64,000 nucleotides of DNA from Parvibaculum sp. (GTDB lineage: Bacteria; Pseudomonadota; Alphaproteobacteria; Parvibaculales; Parvibaculaceae): contig JAUSMV010000005.1 of the NCBI GenBank assembly GCA_030645235.1, positions 1 to 64,000 on the forward strand. Reading direction: 5' to 3'. The notes under the pieces were generated by a model. It was not told where the DNA came from. It saw only the letters and a list, made by a program, of their open reading frames with translations, and made no database searches. The position numbers were made by a program, and so were the translations under genes. The number at the start of each line of letters is the position of its first letter. The first letter of the stretch is position 1. Below are positions 8,018 to 17,089 of the stretch, one piece after another.

Positions 8018-9691
8018 CTATAGGTAGGCGAGGCAAAGCACAATGCCAAGCAGAATGGCGATCCAGAGAACCATTGTACCCGTTGATGCGCTGTTGGCAG
8101 GAGGGCTATAGCTGAGTATGCGGGTTGCGATGGCCGTTGTCCGACCCGCAAGCGACCGCCAAGCATGCGTCACGCGCATGGCAAGGCGGGAGACGAGGCG
8201 GGGCAGGAAGCGGCGGTAGAGCCAGTCGAATTCGAGATTGATCGAGCGGTATTCGAGCGGATAGAGACCAAAGCGCATGAGGAGCGCAAAAGCCAGAATG
8301 GCGAAGAATAAAAGCTGCAACTGCGTGACGACATGCGCGGTCGTGTAGGGCACGTAGTCCACGGGGTAAGGCAGGATCGCATATAGGTTTTCCGGCCAGA
8401 CGCCGATGGCGATGCAGAGACCCGCCGCGAAGCTCATCGCGATGATCATATGAAGCGGCGCTTCCTCGACCTTGGGCGCGTCGGCAGCGCTTCTGTGGCC
8501 GAAGAACATAGAGAAGGGAATTTTGATACCCGCATGTTCGAGCACACCGACAGAGGCAATCATGAGCGCAAACCAGACCCAGAGGTAAGGTTCGCTCGCC
8601 GAGACGATGAGGCTCTTGGCGATGAAGCCGGAAAAGAGCGGGAAGGCGGAGATGGACATTGCGCCGACAATGCAGAGGACCATGGTGAGCGGCATGGACT
8701 TCCACAGGCCGCCGAGTTCCGACGCCTTGTCTGTGCCGGTGCGGTAAAGCACAGCGCCGACGGACATAAACAACAGCGACTTGTAAATGACATGGGCGAA
8801 GGCATGGGCGACGGTGCCGTCAAGCGCCAGCGGTGTGCCGATGCCGACGCCGACGACCATGAAACCCAACTGGTTGTTGAGACTGTAGGACAGCACGCGG
8901 CGGAGATTGTTTTCAATCGCGGCGAAGAAGACGGGAAACAGCGTCATCACCGCGCCGATATAGATGAGGTATTCGGTGCCTGCGAAACCACGCGCGAGCG
9001 CATAGACCGCGAGCTTGGTGGTGAAGGCGGAGAGCGTCACCGTGCCCGTGAGCGTCGCGGCGGGGTAGCTGTCCTGTAACCAATTGTGGAGCAACGGAAA
9101 CGCGCATTTGATGCCGAAGGCGATGAAGATGCACCATGTCGCGGTGCTGTCGAGCGTCATGCGTTCAAAGGCGACGGAGCCGGTGTCGTGATAAAAAAGG
9201 ACGATGCCGATGAGGAGCAGCAGGCCCGATGCGATTTGCGCGGTGATGTAGCGAAGGCCTGTGGCATAGGAGCCTTCGGTGCGGCGCGACCAGATGAGGA
9301 AGACGGACGCTATCGCCGTGCCTTCCCAGAAGACAAAGAGCGTGACGAGATCGCCTGCGAAGACCGCACCGATGGCCGAGCCTGCATAGATGAGCGTTGA
9401 GACCTGCTCGAGACGGTCGCGGATATGGGCGGCATAGAGCAGCGACAGGAAGGCCGCGAGCGAGAAGACAAGCGCGAAGACATAGGAGAGCGCGTCGAGC
9501 CGGAAGATTTTGAGATGCGTGTCGAAGAGCGGAAGAATGTGCGACGTGCCGTAAGTCGCGCTGAAAAATGTGGCCGCGGCAAGGACGGGGACGCCGAGCA
9601 ACAGGACAGCACGCAGACGCGCATGCGGGATCAATGGCGCGAGACAGGCGGCGGCAAAATAGACGAGCGATGGCATGACGAGATTAGTCAT
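8018..9691 (-). CDS. ND5/NuoL-type proton-translocating subunit of Mrp-like complex
   Basis: A highly hydrophobic protein of about 557 residues with roughly 14 membrane segments, of the ND5/NuoL/MrpA-N/MrpD superfamily. The antiporter glutamate sits in [12 protein letters not shown] (about residue 123), and the [15 protein letters not shown] block ends before a lysine, so both proton-path residues are kept. The ATG at 9691 is preferred over a GTG at 9703 because TGAGG lies 6 nt before it; it overlaps the 86-residue gene by 8 nt. It is last in the Mrp-like operon and may replace the N-terminal half of MrpA, which is missing as a single protein. Confidence 0.82.
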   Translation of the reverse strand: MTNLVMPSLVYFAAACLAPLIPHARLRAVLLLGVPVLAAATFFSATYGTSHILPLFDTHLKIFRLDALSYVFALVFSLAAFLSLLYAAHIRDRLEQVSTLIYAGSAIGAVFAGDLVTLFVFWEGTAIASVFLIWSRRTEGSYATGLRYITAQIASGLLLLIGIVLFYHDTGSVAFERMTLDSTATWCIFIAFGIKCAFPLLHNWLQDSYPAATLTGTVTLSAFTTKLAVYALARGFAGTEYLIYIGAVMTLFPVFFAAIENNLRRVLSYSLNNQLGFMVVGVGIGTPLALDGTVAHAFAHVIYKSLLFMSVGAVLYRTGTDKASELGGLWKSMPLTMVLCIVGAMSISAFPLFSGFIAKSLIVSASEPYLWVWFALMIASVGVLEHAGIKIPFSMFFGHRSAADAPKVEEAPLHMIIAMSFAAGLCIAIGVWPENLYAILPYPVDYVPYTTAHVVTQLQLLFFAILAFALLMRFGLYPLEYRSINLEFDWLYRRFLPRLVSRLAMRVTHAWRSLAGRTTAIATRILSYSPPANSASTGTMVLWIAILLGIVLCLAYL

Positions 9692-9944
9692 GTTTGGCCT
9701 CACTCTCGGAATCGATAGCCTGCAAGCCGTAATAGTTTTCGGGGCGCGAGATCACGCGGCGCAGCGCCTTGGCCATGAAAATCAGCGCGGCATAGGCGAT
9801 GAAACCCAATACACAATAGAAAAACGGGATGCTGTCGAAGCCGAGCGACGAATGACGCGCGACATAAAGATCGACAGCGGCGAGGCCGATGCAGATGAGG
9901 CCGAGAACAATGAGCACGGACCTGGTGATGTAATTCGTCATCAC
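9684..9944 (-). CDS. Small two-helix membrane protein of the Mrp-like operon
   Basis: An 86-residue protein with two membrane segments (about 8-26, SVLIVLGLICIGLAAVDLY, and 38-58, IPFFYCVLGFIAYAALIF) and a charged tail ending EAKHD. No family is recognised with confidence. It overlaps the neighbours on both sides (4 nt with the upstream MrpD-like gene, 8 nt with the downstream ND5-like gene), so it is almost certainly translated with them and probably an accessory subunit of the antiporter complex. Confidence 0.75.
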   Translation of the reverse strand: MMTNYITRSVLIVLGLICIGLAAVDLYVARHSSLGFDSIPFFYCVLGFIAYAALIFMAKALRRVISRPENYYGLQAIDSESEAKHD

Positions 9945-11416
9945 GGGGCGACCTCCGGCGCGAGTAAGGGGACATTGAGGAGGAAGCCATAGATGTCATG
10001 CGCAAAGACAAAGAGCAGGAGGCAACCAAAGGCCGTTGCGCAAATCGGGATGAGCATGGCGGGCGGTGCCTCGCGCGTCATTTCAGCCGGCGCGGGTAAA
10101 AAGAGTGCACGGGCGGCGACGGGCAGGAGATAGGCGATGGAAAGAAGCGAGCCGACACCCAGCACGATGATCATCGCAGTCTGCTGCGCGTCAGCGGCGG
10201 CGAGAAGCAGGAAATACTTGCTCCATGCGCCACCAAGCGGCGGCAGGCCGATGATGCTGAATGAGGCAATGAGGAAAGCGGTGAAGGTGACGGGCATGGC
10301 GCGACCGAGACCGGACATGTCGCTGACTTTGGTTTTGCGGGCGGCAACATAGATTGCACCGGCGCACATGAAGAGCGTGATCTTCGCCATGGCGTGCATG
10401 ACGATTTGCAACGTCGAGCCGATCATGCCCGCCTGGCTGGCCAGCGCGACGCCGAGCGTGACGTAAGCCAACTGGCTGATCGTTGAGTAAGCGAGCCGTG
10501 CTTTGAGATCATCTTTGGTGATGGCGATGAGCGCGGGCACGATGATGGAGAATGCGGCGACCCATATGAGCCATTGCGAGGCGTTGGTGGAGGAGAGATA
10601 GCCGGTGCCGAAAATATAGACGCTGATTTTGAGAAGCGCGAAAACGCCGCCCTTTACCACCGCGACAGCATGAAGGAGCGCACTGACAGGGGCAGGCGCG
10701 ACCATGGCGGCAGGGAGCCAACGATGGAAGGGCATCAACGCGGCCTTGCCGATGCCGAAGGCAAAGAGGGCGAGCAGGACAGGCGCGAGCGCCGGATCGA
10801 GATGACCCTGCAGAATGCCACCCGGCTCAAAATTGAGCGTGCCGCTGGCGAGCCATGTCCAGATGATCGCGGGGAAGAGGAGGGCGATGGAGGTGGACAG
10901 AAGGATGATGAGATAGGTGCGCGCGCCTTTGCGGGCTTCATCTGTGCCTTTATGGGCGACGAGCGGATAGGTCGAGAGCGTCAGCACTTCATAGAAGATG
11001 AAGAGCGTGAAGAGATTGGCGGAAAAAGCGATGCCGAGGGCGGCGGCTATGGCGAGCGTGAAGAAAATGGCAAAGCGCGTTTGATGCGCCTCTTCCGCCG
11101 CGCGCATATAGCCTGCCGCGTAAATGGCTATGACGATCCAGAGACCGGAGGCGAGCGCGGCGAAGACAAGGCCAAGCGGCTCGACCGCAAAGGCGAGCGG
11201 CAGGCCGGACATGACGTCGAAGAGATAAAGATGCGCGACATCGCCTGCGAGGAAGCCCGACAGAACACGCAACACGAGCGCAAAGGTGATGGCGGCGGTG
11301 GCGACATGGGCGATGTCACGCGCGCGGGGCATGTCGCGCAACGCGGCGAGAAGGACCGCTGCGCCAAGCGGCAGGAAGAGTGCGAGGAAGAGAGCGTAGT
11401 TGCTTGTGATCATCAT
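9941..11416 (-). CDS. MrpD/NuoN-like proton-conducting subunit, second copy
   Basis: A 491-residue multi-spanning protein of the proton-conducting transporter family. The key glutamate lies in ANLFTLFIFYEVLTLSTY (E143) and the central helix HRWLPAAMVAPAPVSALLH is followed by VAVVKGG, keeping the conserved lysine. It is a paralogue of the neighbouring MrpD-like gene, not a fragment. Spacing to the upstream MrpD-like gene is 6 bp and it overlaps the small membrane protein gene by 4 nt. Two methionines open the ORF (11416 and 11413); which is used is not certain. Confidence 0.85.
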   Translation of the reverse strand: MMITSNYALFLALFLPLGAAVLLAALRDMPRARDIAHVATAAITFALVLRVLSGFLAGDVAHLYLFDVMSGLPLAFAVEPLGLVFAALASGLWIVIAIYAAGYMRAAEEAHQTRFAIFFTLAIAAALGIAFSANLFTLFIFYEVLTLSTYPLVAHKGTDEARKGARTYLIILLSTSIALLFPAIIWTWLASGTLNFEPGGILQGHLDPALAPVLLALFAFGIGKAALMPFHRWLPAAMVAPAPVSALLHAVAVVKGGVFALLKISVYIFGTGYLSSTNASQWLIWVAAFSIIVPALIAITKDDLKARLAYSTISQLAYVTLGVALASQAGMIGSTLQIVMHAMAKITLFMCAGAIYVAARKTKVSDMSGLGRAMPVTFTAFLIASFSIIGLPPLGGAWSKYFLLLAAADAQQTAMIIVLGVGSLLSIAYLLPVAARALFLPAPAEMTREAPPAMLIPICATAFGCLLLFVFAHDIYGFLLNVPLLAPEVAP

Positions 11417-11422
11417 GCGCCC

Positions 11423-12928
11423 CTATTGCCAGATCAGGCTGGAGGCGGCAACGAGGCCCTGGGCGGCACGCGCGGCAGCTTCGCTGGTGAGCGATGAATT
11501 GATACCGAAGAAGAGGCTGAGACCGGCGAATATCCACATCGGGATGAGCATGGTAAGCGGCGCTTCGCGGCGGATGATGCCTTGCGGTGCCGGATGCATA
11601 TAGGCGGCCTCAATGAACTTGCCGACATAAATAAGTGCGATGAGCGACGACACAACAATAACGATGACGACGGGCCACCAGCCGCGCATGAGGGCAGCCT
11701 CGACAAGATACCACTTGCTGATAAAGCCGACCGTGAGCGGTATGCCGATGAGGCTCATACCGCCGACAACGAAGGCGGCTGTTGTGAAAGGCATGTCACG
11801 GCCAACGCCGCGGAGTTCGCGGATCGAAACGGTGCCCGCTTCTTTCGCATAGGCACCAGCGACCATGTAGAGCGAGGCTTTGGTGACGGCATGGTTGAAG
11901 AGATGGATGATTGCCGCCATGAGGCCGCTTGCACTTAGCATAGACACACCGATGAGCATGGCCCCGATTTGCGAGATGCTGGAATAAGCGAGCAGGCGCT
12001 TCAGATTGTCCTGATATGTGGCGATATAGGCACCGATGAGCGAACCGGCGAGCGCCAAGGGCAGAACGACGAGGAAAAGGATGTCGGCTTCAAAGGGAAT
12101 GGAAAAGCCGAACACGGAAAAGAGAAAGCGCAGCAGCACATAGATCGCGACCTTGGTGGCGGTCGCGGAGAGAAATGCGCTGACGGCGGAGGGCGCATAA
12201 GTATAGGCGTTGGGCAGCCACTGGTGCAGCGGGAACATGGCGAGCTTGAGGCCGAGGCCGACAAGGATAAAGGCATAGCCCATGCGCAATGTGCGGCTGT
12301 CGCCGTGCTCAAGCAGGCGCTGCGCGAGATCGGCCATGTTGAGTGTGCCGGTGATCATGTAGAGCAGGCCGAGGCCGATGACAAAGAAGGTCGCGCCGAT
12401 TGTGCCCATGATGAGGTAGTTATAGGCCGCAGTCAGTGCGCGGCGGTCAGTCTTTGCGCCGGACGCGACGATGGCATAAGTGGCGAGCGATGAGATTTCG
12501 AGAAAGACAAAGACGTTGAACGCATCGCCGGTGATGGTGACGCCGAGGAGACCTGTAAGGCAGAGAACGAAGGCGGTGTAGAAAAGACCGTGTTGTTTGG
12601 CATCCACCTCATGCGCAACGCTGGCGCGCGCATAAAGCAGTGTCAACACGCCTGTGCCCGATACGATGGTGAGCACGAAGGCGTTGAGCATATCGACACG
12701 GTATTCGATGCCGATGGGCGGTGCCCAGCCACCGAGATGATAGGAAATGATCTCGCCGTCGAATGTGGCGGCAAACAGCAATACGGAAATAGCGAACGTG
12801 ACGAGGCTTGTGACGAAAGCAAGCCACCATGCACCATTGCGCACACTGATAAGCGCACAGAAGGGTGCGGCGATGAGCGGCACAATGACCTGCAGGATCG
12901 GCAGATGCTGAGCGATAAATTGCGGCAT
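11423..12928 (-). CDS. mrpD: Na+/H+ antiporter subunit D (MrpD/MnhD)
   Basis: A 501-residue multi-spanning protein and the closest match to MrpD in the cluster. The proton-path glutamate is E144 in GDAFNVFVFLEISSLATY, and the HQWLPNAYTYAPSAVS helix leads to ATATKVAIYVLLR with its lysine. MrpD subunits work with MrpA, B and C to exchange Na+ (or K+) for H+. It follows mrpC with a 1-nt overlap (TAATG type), as in Mrp and Mbh operons. Confidence 0.9.
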   Translation of the reverse strand: MPQFIAQHLPILQVIVPLIAAPFCALISVRNGAWWLAFVTSLVTFAISVLLFAATFDGEIISYHLGGWAPPIGIEYRVDMLNAFVLTIVSGTGVLTLLYARASVAHEVDAKQHGLFYTAFVLCLTGLLGVTITGDAFNVFVFLEISSLATYAIVASGAKTDRRALTAAYNYLIMGTIGATFFVIGLGLLYMITGTLNMADLAQRLLEHGDSRTLRMGYAFILVGLGLKLAMFPLHQWLPNAYTYAPSAVSAFLSATATKVAIYVLLRFLFSVFGFSIPFEADILFLVVLPLALAGSLIGAYIATYQDNLKRLLAYSSISQIGAMLIGVSMLSASGLMAAIIHLFNHAVTKASLYMVAGAYAKEAGTVSIRELRGVGRDMPFTTAAFVVGGMSLIGIPLTVGFISKWYLVEAALMRGWWPVVIVIVVSSLIALIYVGKFIEAAYMHPAPQGIIRREAPLTMLIPMWIFAGLSLFFGINSSLTSEAAARAAQGLVAASSLIWQ

Positions 12929-13320
12929 CAGATTTTGTCCTCAGCCGCTTCGGCGTCGCGCTCAATGGTCAGAAGCTCGTCTTCTTCAATGGTGCCATAG
13001 GCTTCGCGGATGCGCACGGCAAGTGCCAGCGCCAGCGATGTTGTGGCGATTCCGACGACGATGGCGGTGAGAATGAGCACATGCGGCAGCGGATTGGAAT
13101 AGACCTCGTCAGGATTGCCCGTGAGGATCGGCGCTGTGCCGCCCGTGACCTTGCCCATCGAAATATAGAACATGAAGACAGATGTTTGAAAAATATTGAG
13201 GCCAACAATCTTCTTGATGAGATTGCCGCGCGAAATGGTGATGTAAAGGCCGATCATCATCAGGATGATGACCATCCAGTAATTATAATGCGCGGTGATT
13301 TGGGTGATGAGGTCGTCCAT
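12928..13320 (-). CDS. mrpC: Na+/H+ antiporter subunit C (MrpC/MnhC, NuoK-like)
   Basis: A 130-residue protein with three membrane segments, similar to NuoK. The core has IGLYITISRGNLIKKIVGLNI and, further on, PLPHVLILTAIVVGIATTS, typical of MrpC. A charged C-terminal tail follows (EDELLTIERDAEAAEDKI). Immediately after mrpB (no gap) and before mrpD. Confidence 0.9.
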   Translation of the reverse strand: MDDLITQITAHYNYWMVIILMMIGLYITISRGNLIKKIVGLNIFQTSVFMFYISMGKVTGGTAPILTGNPDEVYSNPLPHVLILTAIVVGIATTSLALALAVRIREAYGTIEEDELLTIERDAEAAEDKI

Positions 13321-13758
13321 CTACCAGTCCTCATCGTCAATGTCGGGCTCGCGCGTGGCGAAGGCGACGAAGATGGCGGTCATGGAGCTCGCGACCGTGA
13401 TACCGACGCCAAGCTCGACAAGAAGAATGCCCCATTCCTGACCATGCCGACTGTCAGCGGCGAGGCCGTTATAATCAAGAAAAGTCAGACCCTGAAAGAG
13501 ACCGACAAGGCCGGTGCCTGCATAAAGGATAACGCCCGCGATCATGCCGGTAATGAGAACCGGGCGCGGCAGGATTCGTGTCAGTTCATCGACGCCATAG
13601 ACGAGCGCATAAAGAACGAAGCCGACGGCAAAGATGACGCCTGCCTGAAAGCCGCCGCCCGGACCATAATCACCATGCCATTGCACATAGAGCGCATAAA
13701 GCAGGATGAAGGGCAGCAGGAGTTTGGCGACGACGCGCAGGATGAGATGATGGTGCAT
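13321..13758 (-). CDS. mrpB: Na+/H+ antiporter subunit B (MrpB/MnhB)
   Basis: A 145-residue membrane protein of the MnhB domain family, with four hydrophobic segments and the conserved GDYGPGGGFQAGVIFAVGF block around residues 29-47. In Mrp and Mbh complexes this subunit packs beside MrpA and MrpC. It starts 2 bp after the gene for the MrpA C-terminal piece and abuts mrpC. Confidence 0.9.
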   Translation of the reverse strand: MHHHLILRVVAKLLLPFILLYALYVQWHGDYGPGGGFQAGVIFAVGFVLYALVYGVDELTRILPRPVLITGMIAGVILYAGTGLVGLFQGLTFLDYNGLAADSRHGQEWGILLVELGVGITVASSMTAIFVAFATREPDIDDEDW

Positions 13759-13760
13759 GA

Positions 13761-14324
13761 TTATGCCTCGTCCTCGTCTTGCTTGCGACGGTTCGCGCGA
13801 TTGGGAAAGCCGAGCAGCAGCAACACAGAAATGGCGGCGACAAAGATGACCGTGGTTTCGCCGAGCGTATCAAAACCACGATACGAGGCGAGCACAGCAG
13901 TCACGACATTGGGGATGCCCGTGTCGGGTTTGGTGCGCTGAAGATATTCGCCGCCGACATGGGTGTGAACAGGTGCATCGGCAGCACCAAATGCGGGCAT
14001 GTCGAATGTGCCGTAGATGAGCGCGGCCCCTGTGACGAGGCAACAGATAAGCGGTACGAAGGCGCGGCGCGTTGCAAGTGTTTTTTCTTCGCGTGTTGTG
14101 AGCGCCAAGGCACCGAGCATCAGCACGGTGGATATGCCTGCGCCGACAGCCGCTTCAGTGAAGGCGACGTCAACCGCATCAAGTGTGATGAACAGACTGG
14201 CCGCAAGCAGGCTGAACAGGCCCGCAAGCATGGTCACGGCAAAGAGATTGGTGAGACGCAGAATGGCAAGGGCTGCCAGCACCAAAAAACCGAAGAGAAC
14301 AAGATCGATGATGATCACACCCAT
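13761..14324 (-). CDS. MrpA C-terminal-like protein (MbhD/DUF4040 plus MbhE)
   Basis: A 187-residue membrane protein corresponding to the C-terminal extension of MrpA. The MbhD/DUF4040 part includes DVAFTEAAVGAGISTVLML (about 52-70). After two further helices comes an MbhE-like segment, SYRGFDTLGETTVIF (about 145-160). In Mrp antiporters these domains are fused behind a large ND5-like domain; in the archaeal Mbh hydrogenase and Mbs complexes they are separate. The protein here is of the detached kind. The 1-nt overlap with mrpG and 2-bp gap to mrpB place it in the operon. Confidence 0.85.
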   Translation of the reverse strand: MGVIIIDLVLFGFLVLAALAILRLTNLFAVTMLAGLFSLLAASLFITLDAVDVAFTEAAVGAGISTVLMLGALALTTREEKTLATRRAFVPLICCLVTGAALIYGTFDMPAFGAADAPVHTHVGGEYLQRTKPDTGIPNVVTAVLASYRGFDTLGETTVIFVAAISVLLLLGFPNRANRRKQDEDEA

Positions 14325-14671
14325 CAGGAGTCTTTCCTTCCGAGCAAAATGCCTTCGTCTTTTTTAAGATTATGCGGTTTGAGACCTGCGACCCATGCGG
14401 CATTGGCGATGGCGTGGCTCGCAGTCGGTCCGGCGATAAAGAGAAATACGCCGATGAGCACGAGTTTGAGCGTGACGAGAGTGAGACCGGATTGAAGCAT
14501 CATGCCGATGAGCATGAATAAACTGCCGGATGTTTCGATGATACCGGCGGCGTGAATGCGCGACCAGAAATCCGGCAGGCGGATCATTCCCAAGGCACCG
14601 ATGAGGAGCATGAGCCCGCCGAGCGAAAAGCAGGCCCAGCTCGCAAGTTCGATGGCATAAGGCAGGGTCAT
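14324..14671 (-). CDS. mrpG: Na+/H+ antiporter subunit G (MrpG/MnhG)
   Basis: A 115-residue protein with three membrane helices. Recognised by LGGLMLLIGALGMIRLPDFW followed by SRIHAAGIIETSG, the MnhG/YufB signature. Overlaps mrpF by 4 nt and the MrpA-piece gene by 1 nt. Confidence 0.9.
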   Translation of the reverse strand: MTLPYAIELASWACFSLGGLMLLIGALGMIRLPDFWSRIHAAGIIETSGSLFMLIGMMLQSGLTLVTLKLVLIGVFLFIAGPTASHAIANAAWVAGLKPHNLKKDEGILLGRKDS

Positions 14672-14997
14672 GGCTGGCCCCCGGTTGTTTCACGGGTGCC
14701 GTTTGTTTTACGTGCAATATCGTGTTGCGGTTTGGCGGCACCCAGCAAGCGGTGGCGGACAAATTTGAGGACCGCAATCGTGCCGACAAAATTGATAAGC
14801 GCATAAAGAAGCGCGATGTCGAGGAAGTCGGGACGTGAGGTGAAGAAGCCCAAAAGGCCGATGAGCAAAACCGTCAGCGTGCCGAAGGAATTGACCGCCA
14901 GCACGCGGTCATAAAGGCTCGGACCGGCTATACTTCGAGCGATTACAAGAAGCATCGACACAAAAACAGCGATGAGGGCGACGGCAAACATGCTCAT
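14668..14997 (-). CDS. mrpF: Na+/H+ antiporter subunit F (MrpF/MnhF)
   Basis: A 109-residue protein with three membrane helices and the MnhF core RSIAGPSLYDRVLAVNSFGT (about 22-41), then DIALLYALINFVGTIAVLKF. The C-terminal 25 residues are polar. Overlaps mrpE and mrpG by 4 nt each. Confidence 0.9.
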   Translation of the reverse strand: MSMFAVALIAVFVSMLLVIARSIAGPSLYDRVLAVNSFGTLTVLLIGLLGFFTSRPDFLDIALLYALINFVGTIAVLKFVRHRLLGAAKPQHDIARKTNGTRETTGGQP

Positions 14998-15467
14998 GCT
15001 TTGCCCTCCTCGACGGCGGCAACGTGGCGACCCATATCCTCCATGGACGGGACAAAATCAGCGGTCATGGCATGAACCAGCAAGGCTTGTCCGGCGATTT
15101 CGACCGTGACCGTACCGGGCGTCAGCGTGATCGAATTGGCGAAGATCACACGGCCCATATCGGTCGTTTGGGCGGTCGGTACAAGGACGAGTTGTTGTCC
15201 CAAATTGATCCGGGGGGACAGGATGATGCGAGCGACCTGATAGTTCGACTTAATAATCTCGATTAGGAGCCAAGCCCAATAAAACAATAGCGAAAACCGG
15301 AGTTGCGTCGGGACGGATTCGGCATCAATGAGGCCCATGCGCGAGGCAACATAGACACAAAGGCCGGTAGATAACACACCCATACCAAGGAGAAACGGCG
15401 TGTAATGTCCTGACAAGGCCAACCAGAAGGCAAGCAATGCGAGACCCAAGGCGATCACTTTCGCCAT
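14994..15467 (-). CDS. mrpE: Na+/H+ antiporter subunit E (MrpE/MnhE)
   Basis: First gene of the antiporter operon. From the ATG at 15467 it encodes 157 residues, the usual MrpE length, beginning directly with a membrane segment (MAKVIALGLALLAFWLALSG). The reading frame stays open upstream to 15584, and an ATG at 15485 is also possible; 15467 is preferred because AAAGGG lies 9 nt before it and the upstream residues are polar and unlike MrpE. Family features are LLIEIIKSNYQVARIILSP and FANSITLTPGTVTVEI. Overlaps mrpF by 4 nt. Confidence 0.85.
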   Translation of the reverse strand: MAKVIALGLALLAFWLALSGHYTPFLLGMGVLSTGLCVYVASRMGLIDAESVPTQLRFSLLFYWAWLLIEIIKSNYQVARIILSPRINLGQQLVLVPTAQTTDMGRVIFANSITLTPGTVTVEIAGQALLVHAMTADFVPSMEDMGRHVAAVEEGKA

Positions 15468-15593
15468 TCGTCGTTGCCCTTTCATGGGGATGGTGTCCAG
15501 GCGGGGATCCTCCCGCAACCGCAAATCACCTGTTATTGTTGCCGCTTCATCACGCGAGGTAAAGCACAGATGGACGGGTAACACGGGAAACGA

Positions 15594-15749
15594 ATGACGG
15601 CCATTGAAACCGACACGGACGCTGTTATAGTTACAGATTATGAGTGGGGGGCACGCATAGAAGAATGCGGGCCAGGCGGGAACATCGGCGGTTATGTGTT
15701 GTGGGTCATAGTTTTAGGCGTGACTTGTTTGCTTAAGCTGCCGGTTTGA
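15594..15749 (+). CDS. Possible 51-residue membrane peptide upstream of cold-shock gene
   Basis: An open frame of 51 codons from ATG 15594 to TGA 15747-15749. It has a polar, acidic N-terminal half ([19 protein letters not shown]...) and a single hydrophobic segment [18 protein letters not shown] at the C-terminus, the layout of a small single-pass protein. The start has only a weak ribosome site (GGGAAACGA). The stop lies 4 bp before the GTG candidate start of the tandem cold-shock gene, so it may be a coupled leader ORF. No known family is recognised; it could be chance. Confidence 0.35.
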   Translation: MTAIETDTDAVIVTDYEWGARIEECGPGGNIGGYVLWVIVLGVTCLLKLPV

Positions 15750-15762
15750 TGTCGTGGTGGGG

Positions 15763-16323
15763 ATGGAAGAGCGTTTAGACGATTCGGCCGGAACTGTTGT
15801 CGATACGGCATTTGAAATCAGTGGCACCGTCAAATGGTTCGACGTGGTCAAGGGCTACGGTTTCATTATTCCGGATGATGGTCGCGATGATGTGCTCATC
15901 CATTCGTCCTGCCTGAAGCAATTCGGGCGTGAAGGATTGGAAGAGGGGACTACGCTTGTCTGCGAAGCTGTGCGTCGTCCGCGTGGCTATCAAGCCGTCC
16001 GCGTTATTGAAATCGATGACACAACCGCGATCCGCGCGGCGCAAGCCGCACGTCCGCCCGCGTCGCGTTCGCCGGCGACGGCCGTTGTGCCCGTCGGTGA
16101 GTTTGAGATGGCGCTCGTCAAATGGTTCAACCGCGCACGTGGTTATGGCTTCGTGACACGCGGTGAAGGCACGCCGGATATTTTCGTCCATATGGAAACC
16201 TTGCGCCGCTTCGGTGTGCGCGATCTCATTCCCGGACAAGAAGTGAAAGTGCGTTTCGGCGAAGGCCCCAAGGGTTTGATGGTGGCCGAGATGGTGCCGG
16301 ACGAGGGCGCGGAGCAGGACTGA
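15763..16323 (+). CDS. Tandem cold-shock domain protein
   Basis: A protein of 186 residues from the ATG at 15763 (a GTG at 15754 is possible) with two cold-shock domains joined by a basic, proline/alanine-rich linker ([15 protein letters not shown]). Domain 1 has [15 protein letters not shown] and DVLIHSS; domain 2 has [15 protein letters not shown] and DIFVHME. These are RNP1 and RNP2 nucleic-acid-binding motifs, both intact. Two-domain CSPs of this kind are common in alphaproteobacteria. It is expected to bind RNA or single-stranded DNA. A clear terminator follows at 16353-16389, making it monocistronic or paired with the small upstream ORF. Confidence 0.88.
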   Translation: MEERLDDSAGTVVDTAFEISGTVKWFDVVKGYGFIIPDDGRDDVLIHSSCLKQFGREGLEEGTTLVCEAVRRPRGYQAVRVIEIDDTTAIRAAQAARPPASRSPATAVVPVGEFEMALVKWFNRARGYGFVTRGEGTPDIFVHMETLRRFGVRDLIPGQEVKVRFGEGPKGLMVAEMVPDEGAEQD

Positions 16324-16352
16324 GTTTTAGTTAGCTGCGCTGTTGGTTTAAG

Positions 16353-16389
16353 AACGCTTCGTGGGTCAACTGCGAAGCGTTTTGTTTTG
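16353..16389 (+). terminator. Rho-independent terminator of tandem cold-shock gene
   Basis: A 9-bp perfect stem AACGCTTCG / CGAAGCGTT (16353-16361 and 16373-16381) with an 11-nt loop is followed by a T-rich run TTTTGTTTTG. It lies 30 bp after the stop codon. Confidence 0.8.
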
Positions 16390-16404
16390 TGTGTGAGAGA
16401 GAAG

Positions 16405-16857
16405 ATGTCAGGTCAGGATCAGGACGATAATCCGCCGGAAGGCTATACGAAGTCGACGACGCGCGGACCCTATACGAGCCATAACGGCCCGTTCTATCAC
16501 AAGGTCTCGGACGACGCGTTTCATCACGGCGTGCGCGTGAAGGCGCGCCATTGCAATTCGCGCGGGATCACGCATGGCGGCATGCTGATGTCTTTCGCTG
16601 ACGGATTGCTGGGAACGGCTGTGTTCCGCGCGACTAAAACCGTGGCGCTGACGATCCGGATGAACTCGGATTTTCTCTCGTCAGCGCGACCCGGCGAATG
16701 GCTGGAAGGCACGGCGCGCGTGACCAAGGCGACGAAGTCGGTCGCGTTTTGCGAGGCGGAACTTTTTGTCGGCAACCGGCCTGTGATGAAAGCCACCGGC
16801 GTCTTCAAGCTGATGGGACGCCATAAGGTGCCGGACGGCGAGCCGAGCGTTTCATAG
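16405..16857 (+). CDS. PaaI-family hotdog thioesterase
   Basis: A protein of 150 residues from ATG 16405 (the frame opens with a TTG at 16387, less likely). The hotdog-fold signature is SRGITHGGMLMSFADGLLG, in which HGG(M) is the PaaI/YbgC-like substrate-binding loop. Later segments (VALTIRMNSDFLSSARPGE and ATGVFKLM) are typical of acyl-CoA thioesterases. It should hydrolyse an acyl- or aryl-CoA ester; the substrate cannot be told. It follows the cold-shock terminator, so its promoter probably overlaps the terminator region. Confidence 0.8.
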   Translation: MSGQDQDDNPPEGYTKSTTRGPYTSHNGPFYHKVSDDAFHHGVRVKARHCNSRGITHGGMLMSFADGLLGTAVFRATKTVALTIRMNSDFLSSARPGEWLEGTARVTKATKSVAFCEAELFVGNRPVMKATGVFKLMGRHKVPDGEPSVS

Positions 16858-16872
16858 GTCATTTGGTGTGAT

Positions 16873-16949
<77 letters not shown>

Positions 16950-17089
16950 ACTGGCCCTCCCAATACACCGACACCCCGCCGCCCGCAACCGGCCTCCGCG
17001 CGTCATTTTCGACCTTTTGGGGGACCGAAGGGCGGAAAGCGGGAGCCGGAGCGGCAAGCGACGTCTTTGGGCGGGGGTATCGGGTTAAA

